From contig BLLL01000002.1 in assembly GCA_013374015.1 (NCBI GenBank), positions 62,001 to 126,000 on the forward strand: a DNA stretch of 64,000 nt. The letters run 5' to 3'. The notes below the pieces were generated by a model. The model was not told the origin of the DNA. It searched no databases and saw only the letters and a list, made by a program, of their open reading frames with translations. The stretch comes from Candidatus Desulfovibrio kirbyi (GTDB lineage: Bacteria > Desulfobacterota > Desulfovibrionia > Desulfovibrionales > Desulfovibrionaceae). The position numbers and the translations under genes are program-made. Shown here in pieces: positions 54,438-64,000 of this stretch (position 1 is its first letter; each line of letters opens with the position of its first letter).

Positions 54438-56408
54438 ATGGACAAACTCAAAATGCACTCCCCGGACATGACACAGGAAAATATCACCCGTATCCGCGAA
54501 CTTTTCCCCAACTGTGTCACCGAGGCCCATGATGAAAAGGGCGAAGTCAGGTTTGCGGTGGATTTTGATCTGCTGCGGCAGGAACTTTCCGATTCTCTGG
54601 TGGAAGGCCAGCAGGAACGCTATCGCCTTGATTGGCCCGGTAAGCGTCAGGCTTTACTCACTGCCAATGCTCCCATAGCCAAGACCTTGCGCCCCTGCAG
54701 GGAAGAAAGCGTTGATTTTGATACAACGAAAAATTTGTATATTGAGGGCGACAATCTGGATGCTCTGAAGCTCTTGCAGGAAAGCTATCTTGGCAGGGTC
54801 AAGATGATTTATATTGATCCGCCGTACAATACCGGCAATGATTTTATCTATAAAGATGATTTTTCGGAAAATACGGATGAATATTTTGTGCGGTCAAATC
54901 AAAAGGATGAAGAAGGCAACAGACTTTTTGCAAATACAGAAAGCAACGGGCGTTTTCATTCTGATTGGTTGAGTATGATGTATGGTCGTTTGAAACTTGC
55001 AAGGACATTATTGCGTGACGATGGGGTTATTTTTATCAGTATTGATGATAATGAAGTTGCGCAGTTGAGGAAGATTTGCGAAGAGGTGTTTGGGAGTGGA
55101 AATTTTGTTAATCAAATTGCTTGGGTAAATAACATTACGGGTAGGCAAATATCAGGATTGGGTGCGGCAAAGACTTACGAATATATTTTGATATATGCTA
55201 AAAATATTTCAAATCTATCAGTCTTTACTATATCCATAAATTTTGCAAAATCTGCAATGCCGGATGCTTATAAGGGGTTTAATAAGGATATACGGACGGA
55301 TGAACGCGGTGAATATGCCGTTGGGGATACTTTGTACAACCACAATCGTATATTTAATGAGGAAACACGACCGAACCTTGTTTTTTCCATATATTACAAT
55401 CCAGATACCGGAGCCATTGAACCTGACAATATTGGTGTTACCAAACAGGATTTTGTAGAATTGCTGCCACATAAAAATGGCGATGGCACTCATAAATACC
55501 ATGCGTGGAGATGGTCGCGGCAAAAAGTGGTCAATGAAAATTACGACCTAATCGTATTGCCAACAAATTCTGGTGGCTATGAAATCTATACCAAGATCCG
55601 TGAATTCAATAAGACAATCCTAAAAGACATTATTACTAACATATCGAATGGCGATACTGAATTCAAACAACTGTTTGAAGGCAAAAAGTGTTTTGACTAT
55701 CCCAAGTCATCTGACTTGTTAAAAACACTCTTTGGTGCTGTTTCAATTTCAGCCGACAGTACCATACTCGACTTCTTCTCCGGTTCCGCCACCACAGCCC
55801 ACGCCGTCATGCAGCTTAACGCCGAAGACGGCGGCAATCGTCAGTTCATCATGGTGCAGTTGCCTGAAGTTTGCGCTGCTGGCAGCGAAGCAGCTAAAGC
55901 CGGATATGAAAACATCTGCGAAATCGGCAAGGAACGCATCCGCCGTGCCGGCAAAAAAATCAAGGCAGCACGTCCCCTCACCACACAAAACTTGGACATC
56001 GGCTTTCGCGTCCTGAAAGTTGATTCCTCCTGCATGGAAGACGTGTACTACACACCGGACGCCACCAGCCAAAAACAATTGAGCCTGTTTACGGACAACA
56101 TCAAGAAGGATCGCCGCGACAAGCCGGAAGACCTGCTCTTTCAGGTACTCATTAACTGGGGCGTGGAACTGCACCTGCCCATCACACCCAAAACCATTCA
56201 GGGCAAAAAAGTCTTTTTCGTGGATGAAAACAGCCTTGTCGCCTGCTTCGACTCCGGCATAAATGATGCTTTCATCAAGGAACTTGTCAAGTTCCAGCCC
56301 TTGCGTGTTGTCTTTCGTGATGGCGGTTTTGCTTCAGATGATGCCCGCATCAACGCCGAACAGATATTTAAGCAACTATCGCCGGAAACCGAGGTAAAGG
56401 TGCTGTGA
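54438..56408 (+). CDS. Type III restriction-modification methyltransferase (Mod)
   Basis: A 656-residue beta-class N6-adenine methyltransferase. Seen: [20 protein letters not shown], catalytic motif [18 protein letters not shown] (DPPY about 127-130), a long central region, then motif [18 protein letters not shown] (about 445-461). Mod recognises the site for both methylation and restriction. The central part (about 54,860-55,750), where the target-recognition domain lies, is much richer in A+T than the two ends, which suggests module exchange. ATG 54438 is used; it lies 31 bases after the helicase stop. A GTG overlapping the stop opens the 36-codon ORF. Confidence 0.93.
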   Translation: MDKLKMHSPDMTQENITRIRELFPNCVTEAHDEKGEVRFAVDFDLLRQELSDSLVEGQQERYRLDWPGKRQALLTANAPIAKTLRPCREESVDFDTTKNLYIEGDNLDALKLLQESYLGRVKMIYIDPPYNTGNDFIYKDDFSENTDEYFVRSNQKDEEGNRLFANTESNGRFHSDWLSMMYGRLKLARTLLRDDGVIFISIDDNEVAQLRKICEEVFGSGNFVNQIAWVNNITGRQISGLGAAKTYEYILIYAKNISNLSVFTISINFAKSAMPDAYKGFNKDIRTDERGEYAVGDTLYNHNRIFNEETRPNLVFSIYYNPDTGAIEPDNIGVTKQDFVELLPHKNGDGTHKYHAWRWSRQKVVNENYDLIVLPTNSGGYEIYTKIREFNKTILKDIITNISNGDTEFKQLFEGKKCFDYPKSSDLLKTLFGAVSISADSTILDFFSGSATTAHAVMQLNAEDGGNRQFIMVQLPEVCAAGSEAAKAGYENICEIGKERIRRAGKKIKAARPLTTQNLDIGFRVLKVDSSCMEDVYYTPDATSQKQLSLFTDNIKKDRRDKPEDLLFQVLINWGVELHLPITPKTIQGKKVFFVDENSLVACFDSGINDAFIKELVKFQPLRVVFRDGGFASDDARINAEQIFKQLSPETEVKVL

Positions 56409-56515
56409 AGCGCGGCAAACTTTGCAAAAATGCGGACAAGTTGTCGTCCGTCGAGCAGGCTTTTCTGGAAAGCATCAAACAGGCGCAAAAAAAGCTGGAA
56501 GGGAAAAATTCATGA
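56405..56515 (+). CDS. 36-codon coupled ORF between mod and res
   Basis: GTG 56405 overlaps the mod stop (GTGA), and the frame ends TGA 56513-56515, overlapping the res ATG (ATGA). It encodes a lysine-rich, probably helical peptide: [20 protein letters not shown] then [16 protein letters not shown]. Perfect end-to-end overlaps on both sides argue that it is translated, at least to couple mod to res. No family is recognised. Confidence 0.55.
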   Translation: MKRGKLCKNADKLSSVEQAFLESIKQAQKKLEGKNS

Positions 56516-59500
56516 AGCTCAAATTCAAAATACAGCCTTTTCAGGCGGAAGCTGTATCTTCTGTGGTTGATTGTTTTGCCGGGCAGCAATTTTCTTCCGG
56601 TCTGTCCTACCGTATTGACCCCGGCAAGGAGCGCAAGCCGGCTCGTCCTGTGCAGGTAAATTTATCCCTTCAGGAGCCGGAAGAATCTCCCGGCTGGAAA
56701 AATGCCGATTTGACTATCCCTGAAGAAGCCCTGCTGGACAATATTCACGCAGTACAGCGCAGGCAAAACCTCTTTTTATCGGATACATTATCCGAAAGCG
56801 CAGGTTGCCGATGCAATTTGGACGTGGAGATGGAAACCGGCACGGGCAAAACTTATTGTTATATTAAAACTATTTTTGAATTACATGAACGCTACGGCTG
56901 GGGAAAATACATCGTTGTTGTGCCGAGTATTGCCATCCGCGAAGGCGTCTATAAATCCCTGCAAATTACAGCCGACCATTTTGCTGAAACCTACCACAAA
57001 AAAGCCCGCTTTTTCATCTACAACTCCAAAAGCCTGCACCAGTTGGAGAGTTTTTCTTCCGACAGCGGCGTCAATGTCATGGTTATCAATATTCAGGCGT
57101 TCAACGCCACAGGTGCTGACAACCGCCGTATTTATGAAGAACTGGACGATTTTCAGTCGCGCAAGCCCATTGACGTTATCAGCGCCAATAGCCCCATACT
57201 CATTCTGGATGAGCCGCAGAAAATGGAAGGCGCGAAAACCCTTGAGGCATTGAAAAAATTCAAACCGCTGATGATATTGCGCTACTCTGCCACACACAGA
57301 ACACAGCACAACAAAATCCATCGTCTGGACGCTGTTGACGCCTACAATCAAAAGCTGGTTAAAAAAATCGCCGTGCGTGGCATCAGCGTCAAAGGCATAG
57401 CGGGAACCGCTCCCTATCTGTTTCTGGATTCCATAAAAATTTCCAGCCAGGCTCCAGTAGCCCGTATGGAAATAGAAATGCGGCAGAAAAGCGGTGCCAT
57501 AGTGCATAAACTCAAACGCCTTTGTAAGGGCGATGACCTGTTTGAACATTCCGAGAAACTGAACCAGTACAAAGGCTATGTCATTACAGAAATTGACTCG
57601 CGTTCCAATACCGTGGAATTTGCCAATGGCGTAACCATCAGCAACGTGGAAGCTATGGATGACGGCGCAGAAGACGCGCTGCGGCGCATACAAATTCGTG
57701 AAACCATACAATCCCATCTGGAGAAAGAACAAACACTCCATGCAAGGGGCATCAAAACGCTTTCTCTGTTTTTTATTGATGAAGTCAAAAAATATCGGGA
57801 CTATGACCAGAGCGACGAAAAAGGCGAATATGCCCATATCTTTGAAGAAGAATACACCCAGCTTGTCCAGAAATATACGGCCAACCTTGGGTCAGATAAA
57901 GAAGCACTCAAGGCATACTGGCAGGGCATTGATGTCAGCCGTACCCACAATGGCTATTTTTCCGTAGACAAGCACAAACGACTTGTTGATCCTTTAGTGA
58001 AGAAGACAGGCGAAGAAAAAGGGCTTTCTGATGACGTGTCAGCCTATAAACTTATTCTCAAAGACAAGGAACGCCTGCTTTCCTTTGAGGAGCCGGTACG
58101 TTTTATTTTTTCACATTCCGCCTTGCGTGAAGGCTGGGATAACCCAAATGTCTTTGGCATGTGCATGTTGAAGCACAGTGACAGCAATATTTCACGCCGT
58201 CAGGAAGTGGGGCGCGGTTTGCGCCTGTGCGTCAATCAAAACGGCGAGCGTATTGACACTCCGGCCATAGTGCATGACGTGAATGTGCTGACCGTTGTTA
58301 CCGGCGAGAGCTACACGGATTTTGTCTCGAACCTGCAAAAAGAAATCAGCGAGGCACTGTCTGCGCGTCCACGCAAGGCTGATGCGACCTACTTTACGGG
58401 TAAGACTTTGCGGACGGAAACGGGTGATGTCCAGGTTACTCCCATCATGGCAAACCAGATTTATCGCTACCTTGTCAAAAATGACTACACAGATAACTTC
58501 GATGCCATTACAGCGGACTACACCACAGCCAGAGAGCAGGGAACGCTTGCAGCTCTACCACCGGAACTTGCTCCATATGCGGATCAAATTCTTACTCTGA
58601 TTGACAATGTGTACAGCGAATCGCAGCTTCCGTTGCCGGAAAATGAGCGTGAGCAACAAATCAATCATTTGAACAAAAATTTTGATAAAAAGGAATTTCA
58701 GAACCTTTGGGACAAAATCAACCACAAGGCCGTGTACAGCGTTCATTTTGATTCGGCGGAACTGGTTAAAAACTGCATTACGGCTATTGATAAAGAACTT
58801 AAAGTTGCTCCGTTGCTCTACACGGTTGACTCCGGCACTCAAAATCAAAGCGTGACCGTTGAGGAATTGCGGAAAGGCGCGACATTCCGGCTGGAAAACA
58901 CGACTACAGACACTCTTGAAGGCTCTGCACACTCACAGGTGAGCTATGATCTCGTCGGCAAACTTGCGGAGAACACACAGTTGACGCGAGCGACCGTAGG
59001 CAAAATTCTTTGCAGCATTACGCCGGATGTCTTTGACAAATTTAAACAAAACCCTGAACAGTTCATCACCGAGGCTACACGCCTGATTCGGGAGCAAAAG
59101 GCGACAATTATCATTGAACGCCTGAGTTATGATACCACTGCCGAAAAATACGATTCCGGCATCTTCACCTCTCCGCCGCAAAAAATTGCCAAGAGCGCCG
59201 TCAAAGAAAAGCTGAAAAGGCATATCTACGACTACGCCGTGACGCAATCCGGCGTGGAGCGTGAATTTGTGGAAAAGCTGGATGTCAGCGATGAGGTGGT
59301 TGTGTACGCCAAACTGCCCGGCGGATTCTTTATCCCCACGCCCGTGGGCGACTATAACCCGGACTGGGCAATCGCCTTCAAGGAGGGTAAGGTTAAACAC
59401 GTCTACTTTGTGGCTGAAACCAAGGGTTCCATGTCTACAATGCAACTAAAGGCTATTGAAAAGAACAAAATCGAATGCGCCAGAAGGTTTTTTGAAAAAC

Positions 59501-59580
59501 TGAATACTGCGGCGCGGGATAAAGTTAAATACGATGTTGTGACCACCTACGGGAAGCTGATGGAAATTGTAACGCTCTGA
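56512..59580 (+). CDS. Type III restriction endonuclease subunit (Res)
   Basis: A 1022-residue superfamily 2 helicase/nuclease. Seen: Walker [21 protein letters not shown] (about 103-122), [17 protein letters not shown] (Ia), motif [12 protein letters not shown] (about 230), LRYSATHR (III), [21 protein letters not shown] and [11 protein letters not shown] (VI). A PD-(D/E)xK nuclease centre follows near the C-terminus: NPDWAIAF (about 950) and [10 protein letters not shown] (about 965). It cuts after ATP-driven communication between two inversely oriented sites. ATG 56512 follows GAAGGGAAAA and overlaps the small ORF. Confidence 0.93.
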   Translation: MKLKFKIQPFQAEAVSSVVDCFAGQQFSSGLSYRIDPGKERKPARPVQVNLSLQEPEESPGWKNADLTIPEEALLDNIHAVQRRQNLFLSDTLSESAGCRCNLDVEMETGTGKTYCYIKTIFELHERYGWGKYIVVVPSIAIREGVYKSLQITADHFAETYHKKARFFIYNSKSLHQLESFSSDSGVNVMVINIQAFNATGADNRRIYEELDDFQSRKPIDVISANSPILILDEPQKMEGAKTLEALKKFKPLMILRYSATHRTQHNKIHRLDAVDAYNQKLVKKIAVRGISVKGIAGTAPYLFLDSIKISSQAPVARMEIEMRQKSGAIVHKLKRLCKGDDLFEHSEKLNQYKGYVITEIDSRSNTVEFANGVTISNVEAMDDGAEDALRRIQIRETIQSHLEKEQTLHARGIKTLSLFFIDEVKKYRDYDQSDEKGEYAHIFEEEYTQLVQKYTANLGSDKEALKAYWQGIDVSRTHNGYFSVDKHKRLVDPLVKKTGEEKGLSDDVSAYKLILKDKERLLSFEEPVRFIFSHSALREGWDNPNVFGMCMLKHSDSNISRRQEVGRGLRLCVNQNGERIDTPAIVHDVNVLTVVTGESYTDFVSNLQKEISEALSARPRKADATYFTGKTLRTETGDVQVTPIMANQIYRYLVKNDYTDNFDAITADYTTAREQGTLAALPPELAPYADQILTLIDNVYSESQLPLPENEREQQINHLNKNFDKKEFQNLWDKINHKAVYSVHFDSAELVKNCITAIDKELKVAPLLYTVDSGTQNQSVTVEELRKGATFRLENTTTDTLEGSAHSQVSYDLVGKLAENTQLTRATVGKILCSITPDVFDKFKQNPEQFITEATRLIREQKATIIIERLSYDTTAEKYDSGIFTSPPQKIAKSAVKEKLKRHIYDYAVTQSGVEREFVEKLDVSDEVVVYAKLPGGFFIPTPVGDYNPDWAIAFKEGKVKHVYFVAETKGSMSTMQLKAIEKNKIECARRFFEKLNTAARDKVKYDVVTTYGKLMEIVTL

Positions 59581-59591
59581 GGAGAAAGAAC

Positions 59592-60167
59592 ATGAAAATA
59601 ACTGTGCTTGAAATAATTGCGGGAATTGTGGGACTGCTTTCAGGCTTTCAATCCTTGGCTCACGCTGCTGACGCCAATGCGGGAGGGAAAAAAGTGTTAA
59701 TCCTTTATTATTCATGGAGCGGCAACACCCGTGAACTTGCAAAGCAGATACAGGCGCAGACCGGCGGCGATCTTGTTGAACTGGAAACAGTGACTCCCTA
59801 TCCCACTGCTTACAACCAAACAGTGGAACAGGCCAAAAAAGAACTGGAAGCCAACCACTTGCCGCCATTGAAAACGCGCGTGGATAATCTTGCTTCCTAT
59901 GACGTTATTTTCCTCGGTTCGCCAAACTGGTGGTACACGCTGGCCGGACCTGTCAGAACCTTTTTGTCACAAAACAATCTGGCCGGAAAAACGGTTATCC
60001 CGTTTATGACGCACGGCGGCGGGGGGTTTGCCAACAGCCTTAAGGATATTAAGGCATTTTGCCCCAACGCGACTATTTTGGAAGGATTGGCCATACTTGG
60101 AACCAGAGCCAAAAATGCGCAAGGCGATGTGGCGCGCTGGCTGCATACATTGGGAATGGCAAAGTAA
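59592..60167 (+). CDS. Exported flavodoxin-like protein
   Basis: A 191-residue protein with an N-terminal signal peptide (VLEIIAGIVGLLSGFQSLAHA, cleavage after AHA) followed by a flavodoxin_4-type domain: VLILYYSWSGNTRELAKQIQ (phosphate loop SWSGNT), GSPNWWYTLAGPVRTFLSQ and PFMTHGGGGFANSLKDI. Most flavodoxins are cytoplasmic; exported ones occur in anaerobic bacteria. A strong GAGGAGAAAG site precedes ATG 59592, 11 bases after res. The original neighbour may have been the truncated araC gene now 10 kb away. The electron partner is unknown. Confidence 0.78.
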   Translation: MKITVLEIIAGIVGLLSGFQSLAHAADANAGGKKVLILYYSWSGNTRELAKQIQAQTGGDLVELETVTPYPTAYNQTVEQAKKELEANHLPPLKTRVDNLASYDVIFLGSPNWWYTLAGPVRTFLSQNNLAGKTVIPFMTHGGGGFANSLKDIKAFCPNATILEGLAILGTRAKNAQGDVARWLHTLGMAK

Positions 60168-60307
60168 ACATAAACATGCTGCCCGCATTTGACTCCGGCT
60201 AAATTATCGGTGATCGCTACCCCGCAGAACAGCAAAGACAGATTCAACAAAACTGACGAAGCCGGATATGCCGTGAATCGTGTGTGACAGTCTTTCTTAC
60301 AGTACCG

Positions 60308-60335
60308 GAGAGACGATGGTCTCTCTAGAGCTTTT
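60308..60335 (+). terminator. Candidate terminator before uvrA
   Basis: GAGAGAC / GTCTCTC form a 7-bp stem with loop GATG (60308-60325), followed by TAGAGCTTTT. It closes the res-flavodoxin unit; the stretch 60168-60413 holds no gene. Confidence 0.45.
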
Positions 60336-60413
60336 CTAAAAATTCATTCGATTGCCTTGGCGATACGGCTTGCCCCGCTTGCCATAACGGGGCATGACTG
60401 CTATTTTTTCCTG

Positions 60414-63329
60414 ATGAATACGCCGAAAAAAACCATACATATTGAAGGGGCGCGTCAGCACAACCTCAAAAATGTCAGTCTGGACATTCCGCGCGACGAG
60501 CTGGTTGTGGTGTGCGGTCCTTCCGGCTCCGGCAAGTCCACACTTGCCTTTGACATCGTGTACGCCGAAGGCCAGCGCCGCTATGTGGAATCGCTTTCCG
60601 CGTACGCGCGGCAGTTTCTGCCGAAGATGGACAAGCCGGACGTGGAAAAAATCGAGGGACTTTCGCCGGCCATCTCCCTGGAGCAGCAGTCCGCCTCGCG
60701 CAACCCGCGCTCCACCGTGGGCACGGTCACGGAACTGCACGACTTTTTGCGCGTGTTCTTCGCGCGACTAGGGCGCATGCACTGCCCGAAATGCGGCGAC
60801 CCCATAGAGGCATGCGCTGCGGACGAAATCATCGCCGACATCCTTTCTTTGCCCAACGACGCGAAATTCATGACGCTTGCCCCGCTCATCGAACTGCAAA
60901 AAGGCACGCACGCGGACAGGCTGAAGAAACTCAAAGCCGAAGGCTTTGCCCGCGTGCGCGTCAACGGGGAGTTTTACACACTGGAAGACGCGCCAACGCT
61001 TGACAAAAACAAAAAACACACAATTGACCTTGTAGTGGACCGTCTCGTCAACAAGGAGGGCATACGCGGCAGGCTGGCGGATTCCGTGGAACTTGCCCTG
61101 CGCTACGGACAGGGACGCCTCATCGTGCACCTGCCGGACGCAAGAAAGGACGTCGTCCACTCCACAACGTCGGTCTGCGCGCGCTGCCGTATCTCCCTGC
61201 CCGCCCTGACTCCGCAGCTTTTTTCCTTCAACGGGCCGAAGGGGGCGTGCCCGCGTTGCGTGGGTCTCGGCAGCGTGGACTATTTTGAGCCGCGTCTCGT
61301 CGCGCCGAATCGCGGGCTTGCGCTCGACAGGGGGGCGCTGCTGCCTTGGGCGGACAAAAAAGTTTTTGAGCGCTATGCCGTAGCCCTCGCCGCCTTGGGC
61401 AAACGCTTTGCCTTTGATCTGTCCTCGCCGCTGGATTCGTTTTCGGACAATGCCCTGCGCGCCCTGTTTTACGGAGAGGACGAACACGGCGCTCCGGCTG
61501 CCGGCTCCCAAGGTCTGCGCCGTAACTGGATGGGCGGTAACGTGGCCCTTGGCGCTGTGGGGGACTATCAGAGCGCGCATTTTGTCGAGACGCAGAAAAT
61601 CGAAAACAACATGACAAAGATTGCCAGGCGCTGGCCGGGCGTGGTGCCCCTGCTGGAAGAAGGCATGCGCTACGGCTCCTCCTGGCGCGAAGAACTAGCG
61701 CGCTTTCGCCAGTCCACAAACTGCCCGGACTGCAAGAGCGCGCGCCTGAAGCCGGAGGCGCTCTGCGTGCGCGTGGACGACAAGAACATTGCGGAATTCT
61801 GCGCGCTTTCCGCGGAACGTGCGCTCGCTTGGTTGAAGGGATGCACCTTTGCCGGACGGCATAGCCTGATCGCCGAACCTCTGACCAAGGAACTGATCCA
61901 CAAACTCTCTTTCATATGCGGCGTTGGGCTGGAATATATATCTCTCGACCGCTCCATGATTACTCTTTCCGGCGGCGAGGCCCAGCGCATACGCCTTGCC
62001 TCCCAACTCGGCTCCGGCCTTGTGGGGGTGACATACGTGCTGGACGAGCCGTCCGTCGGCCTGCACCCGCGCGACAACGCGCGCCTGCTGGGTACCCTGC
62101 GCTCCCTTCAGGCGCGTGGCAACACCGTGCTTGTCGTGGAGCATGACGAGGCCACCATCCGCGCCGCGGACACGGTCATTGAGCTTGGGCCAGGCTCAGG
62201 ATCCCAGGGCGGCGAAATCATGTTTGCCGGCTCCGTGCCCGATCTGCTGGGCAAAGCCGACACCCTCACCGCCCGCTATTTGCGCGGGGATGAGACAATC
62301 CCCCTGCCGGAGGCGCGGCGCAATCCTACGGGCAGCCTTGTCCTGCACGATGTCGCCACCCACAACCTGCGCGGAATTACCTGCGCAATCCCGCTGGGCG
62401 CGCTTGTGTGCGTGACGGGCGTTTCCGGATCGGGCAAAAGTTCGCTTGTGGTGGACACGCTTTACAAACATCTGGCGCTTGCCTTGGGAATGCGTGTTGA
62501 TCAGCCGGGGAGCATAGGCAATCTCACCTATACGGGCGCGGCATTGCCCATAGAGCGCGTCATCGCCATAGACCAGACCCCCATCGGGCGCACGCCCCGC
62601 TCAAACCCGGCCACCTACACAAAAGTTTTTGATGAAATACGCGCCATCTACGCCATGACGCCGGACGCGAAGCGGCGCGGCTACACGGCCTCAAGATTCA
62701 GCTTCAACGTGCGCGGTGGACGGTGCGAAGCCTGCGCCGGCGACGGGCAGATTCGCGTGGAAATGCACTTTCTGCCGGATGTGCACGTCACATGCGACGT
62801 GTGCAAGGGCATGCGCTACAACTACGAAACCCTGGAGGTGCGCTACAAGGGACTGAACATCGCCGAAACCCTTGATCTCACCGTCCGGCAGGCGTGCGGC
62901 CTTTTTGAAAACTACCCTCCCCTCGCGCGGCGGCTTGCCGTGCTTGAAGATGTCGGGCTGGAATACCTGCGCCTCGGACAGCCGGCTACAATGCTTTCCG
63001 GCGGAGAGGCCCAGCGCATCAAAATATCGCGCGAACTCGGTAAAAAATCGCTGCCGAACAGCCTGTACGTGCTGGACGAACCCACAACAGGGCTGCACAT
63101 GCACGAAACAGGCAAACTCATCAAGGTGCTGCATTCCCTAGTGGACAAGGGCGCCACAGTGGTTGTCATTGAGCACAATACCGACATGATACTGGCGGCG
63201 GATTACGTGCTGGACATGGGCCCGGGTGGCGGAGAAAACGGGGGGCTTGTCATTGCCGAAGGCACGCCGGAGGCCATCGCGGCGAATCCGGACTCCGCGA
63301 CGGGGCGCTTTCTGGCACAGGGAAAGTGA
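60414..63329 (+). CDS. uvrA: Excinuclease ABC subunit A
   Basis: A 971-residue DNA-damage recognition ATPase of nucleotide excision repair. Seen: IEGARQHNLKNVSLDIPRDEL, Walker A VVCGPSGSGKSTLAFDIVYAEGQRRYVESLSAYARQFL, GLSPAISLEQQSASRNPRSTVGTVTE, first signature ITLSGGEAQRIRLASQLGSGL, second Walker A CVTGVSGSGKSSLVVDTLY, and the C-terminal zinc module CEACAGDGQIRVEMHFLPDV...CDVCKGMRYNYETLEV. TMLSGGEAQRIKISRELGK (second signature) and YVLDEPTTGLHMHE follow. ATG 60414 is chosen over 60357 as it gives the usual start; no strong ribosome binding site is visible. Confidence 0.96.
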   Translation: MNTPKKTIHIEGARQHNLKNVSLDIPRDELVVVCGPSGSGKSTLAFDIVYAEGQRRYVESLSAYARQFLPKMDKPDVEKIEGLSPAISLEQQSASRNPRSTVGTVTELHDFLRVFFARLGRMHCPKCGDPIEACAADEIIADILSLPNDAKFMTLAPLIELQKGTHADRLKKLKAEGFARVRVNGEFYTLEDAPTLDKNKKHTIDLVVDRLVNKEGIRGRLADSVELALRYGQGRLIVHLPDARKDVVHSTTSVCARCRISLPALTPQLFSFNGPKGACPRCVGLGSVDYFEPRLVAPNRGLALDRGALLPWADKKVFERYAVALAALGKRFAFDLSSPLDSFSDNALRALFYGEDEHGAPAAGSQGLRRNWMGGNVALGAVGDYQSAHFVETQKIENNMTKIARRWPGVVPLLEEGMRYGSSWREELARFRQSTNCPDCKSARLKPEALCVRVDDKNIAEFCALSAERALAWLKGCTFAGRHSLIAEPLTKELIHKLSFICGVGLEYISLDRSMITLSGGEAQRIRLASQLGSGLVGVTYVLDEPSVGLHPRDNARLLGTLRSLQARGNTVLVVEHDEATIRAADTVIELGPGSGSQGGEIMFAGSVPDLLGKADTLTARYLRGDETIPLPEARRNPTGSLVLHDVATHNLRGITCAIPLGALVCVTGVSGSGKSSLVVDTLYKHLALALGMRVDQPGSIGNLTYTGAALPIERVIAIDQTPIGRTPRSNPATYTKVFDEIRAIYAMTPDAKRRGYTASRFSFNVRGGRCEACAGDGQIRVEMHFLPDVHVTCDVCKGMRYNYETLEVRYKGLNIAETLDLTVRQACGLFENYPPLARRLAVLEDVGLEYLRLGQPATMLSGGEAQRIKISRELGKKSLPNSLYVLDEPTTGLHMHETGKLIKVLHSLVDKGATVVVIEHNTDMILAADYVLDMGPGGGENGGLVIAEGTPEAIAANPDSATGRFLAQGK

Positions 63330-63369
63330 GCAAACACTGACATCCTCCCCACTCTAGAGCGTGTTAATA

Positions 63370-64000
63370 TTAGTGGAACATACGGGAGTTCCCCTGCCGG
63401 ATGTGCGCGGCAAAAGCGTCTATTTCCTGCACAGGCACTAGATACTGCGTCAGTGCCCTTGTGAGCACCTCAATGGATGTTTCAAATTCCTCGGCAATGA
63501 CCTCATCCGCGCCAAGCTCCTGTAAGGGCGCAACTTCGCTCAAAAAGCGCGTGCGCGCGATAATGAATACATTGGGATTCATGTGGCGGGCTTCAACGGT
63601 GATCGCACGCACCGCCGAGGGGTCTGAAATAATAATGGCCAGAACGCGGGCTTTTTCAATGCCCAGATGTTCCAGCACAACATGCTGTGTGGCATCGCCG
63701 TGGGAAATGGGTTCCCTGTTTTTATAACGCGCCACGGTTTCCGGATTCATTTCCAGAATGGTGTAGGGGATGCCCGATTCCTTGGCCGTGTGCGCCAGAT
63801 GCTTGCCGCTGACGCCGAAACCGACAATGATCAGATGGTCTGTCAGGGAGCGGACATGCTCTTGCGCGGTATCCTCTGGGTCCGCCTGGTGTTTGGCGCG
63901 TAAGTGTTTCGCCGCGCTGTCGGCAATTTTGGGGGCAGCGGCAAACATGGCTGGCGCAAGCATCATACTGAGCACGCTCACGTTCAGAAAGGCCTGATAG
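63370..64000 (-). CDS. CPA2-type cation:proton antiporter/TrkA-N protein, 3' part only
   Basis: The visible part (at least 209 residues) ends a protein that runs off the right edge. It opens in a membrane-associated stretch (YQAFLNVSVLSMMLAPAMFAA), then has a TrkA-N/RCK domain: HLIIVGFGVSGKHLAHTAKES (NAD-binding GxGxxG), YTILEMNPETVARYKN, GDATQHVVLEHLGIEKARVLAI, ISDPSAVRAITVEARHMN and FIIARTRF. This is the end of KefB/KefC-like antiporters. Whether a TrkA-C domain is absent or truncated cannot be judged. It is convergent with uvrA, 40 bases away. Confidence 0.8.
   Translation of the reverse strand, partial: YQAFLNVSVLSMMLAPAMFAAAPKIADSAAKHLRAKHQADPEDTAQEHVRSLTDHLIIVGFGVSGKHLAHTAKESGIPYTILEMNPETVARYKNREPISHGDATQHVVLEHLGIEKARVLAIIISDPSAVRAITVEARHMNPNVFIIARTRFLSEVAPLQELGADEVIAEEFETSIEVLTRALTQYLVPVQEIDAFAAHIRQGNSRMFH

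Noticed and set aside
54438-56408. Mod as a phase-variable methyltransferase (phasevarion)
   Set aside because: I see no long homopolymer or tandem simple repeat in mod or its upstream region, unlike known phase-variable mod genes.

Overview
The window looks like a chromosomal segment of a Desulfovibrionaceae-type sulfate reducer or relative (Desulfobacterota). The basis is gene content and order, not a database search: a dcw cluster without ddl, a very long 2-hydroxyacyl-CoA dehydratase activase, a DUF2325 gene under a Fur-like box, a flhG-fliA pair, and coaX-eno-folD in a row. Most of the window is moderately GC-rich. The stretches at about 38.3-41.6 kb and 49.6-55.8 kb are visibly richer in A+T and carry accessory genes.

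Layout. 0-0.9 kb: an insertion-sequence remnant, a small Fur-box-associated gene and a broken N-terminal fragment of an FMN-dependent 2-hydroxyacid dehydrogenase. 0.9-18.1 kb (+): the division and cell-wall cluster mraZ-rsmH-ftsL-ftsI-murE-murF-mraY-murD-ftsW-murG-murC-murB-ftsQ-ftsA-ftsZ, with a sigma70-type promoter, MraZ-box-like repeats and terminator hairpins. 18.2-23.1 kb (-): cvpA-mazG-lipoprotein-membrane glycosyltransferase. A candidate small RNA lies at 23.25-23.33 kb (-). 23.5-29.5 kb (+): flhG, fliA and the 1403-residue activase. 29.6-37.9 kb (-): pyk, tRNA-Arg(CCT), a complete trp operon (trpE-trpGD-trpC-trpF-trpB-trpA) with a textbook attenuator (leader peptide with tandem Trp codons, then an intrinsic terminator), and tRNA-Lys(CTT).

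38.3-41.4 kb (+): an accessory block with a toxin-first RelE/HigB-like toxin-antitoxin pair and a 768-residue repetitive lipoprotein containing an uninterrupted G10 tract, a candidate phase-variable surface protein. 41.5-49.3 kb (+): a sigma54-type promoter, coaX, eno, folD and a four-gene sugar cluster. The first two of these, KdnB-like and KdnA-like, are the known pair that converts Kdo to 8-amino-Kdo. They are followed by a cytidylyltransferase-like/PseG-like fusion and an SpsF-like protein.

49.4-59.6 kb is a defence island: a truncated and frameshifted DUF4391 gene, an OLD-family ATPase/TOPRIM nuclease gene broken by one extra base, an intact UvrD-like helicase gene (together a Gabija-like pair), and a type III restriction-modification system (mod, a 36-codon coupled ORF, res). 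Its left edge cuts into an araC-family gene and its right edge abuts an exported flavodoxin, so the island seems to have landed between two divergent genes. The window ends with uvrA (+) and the 3' part of a CPA2-type antiporter/TrkA-N gene (-) that runs off the end.
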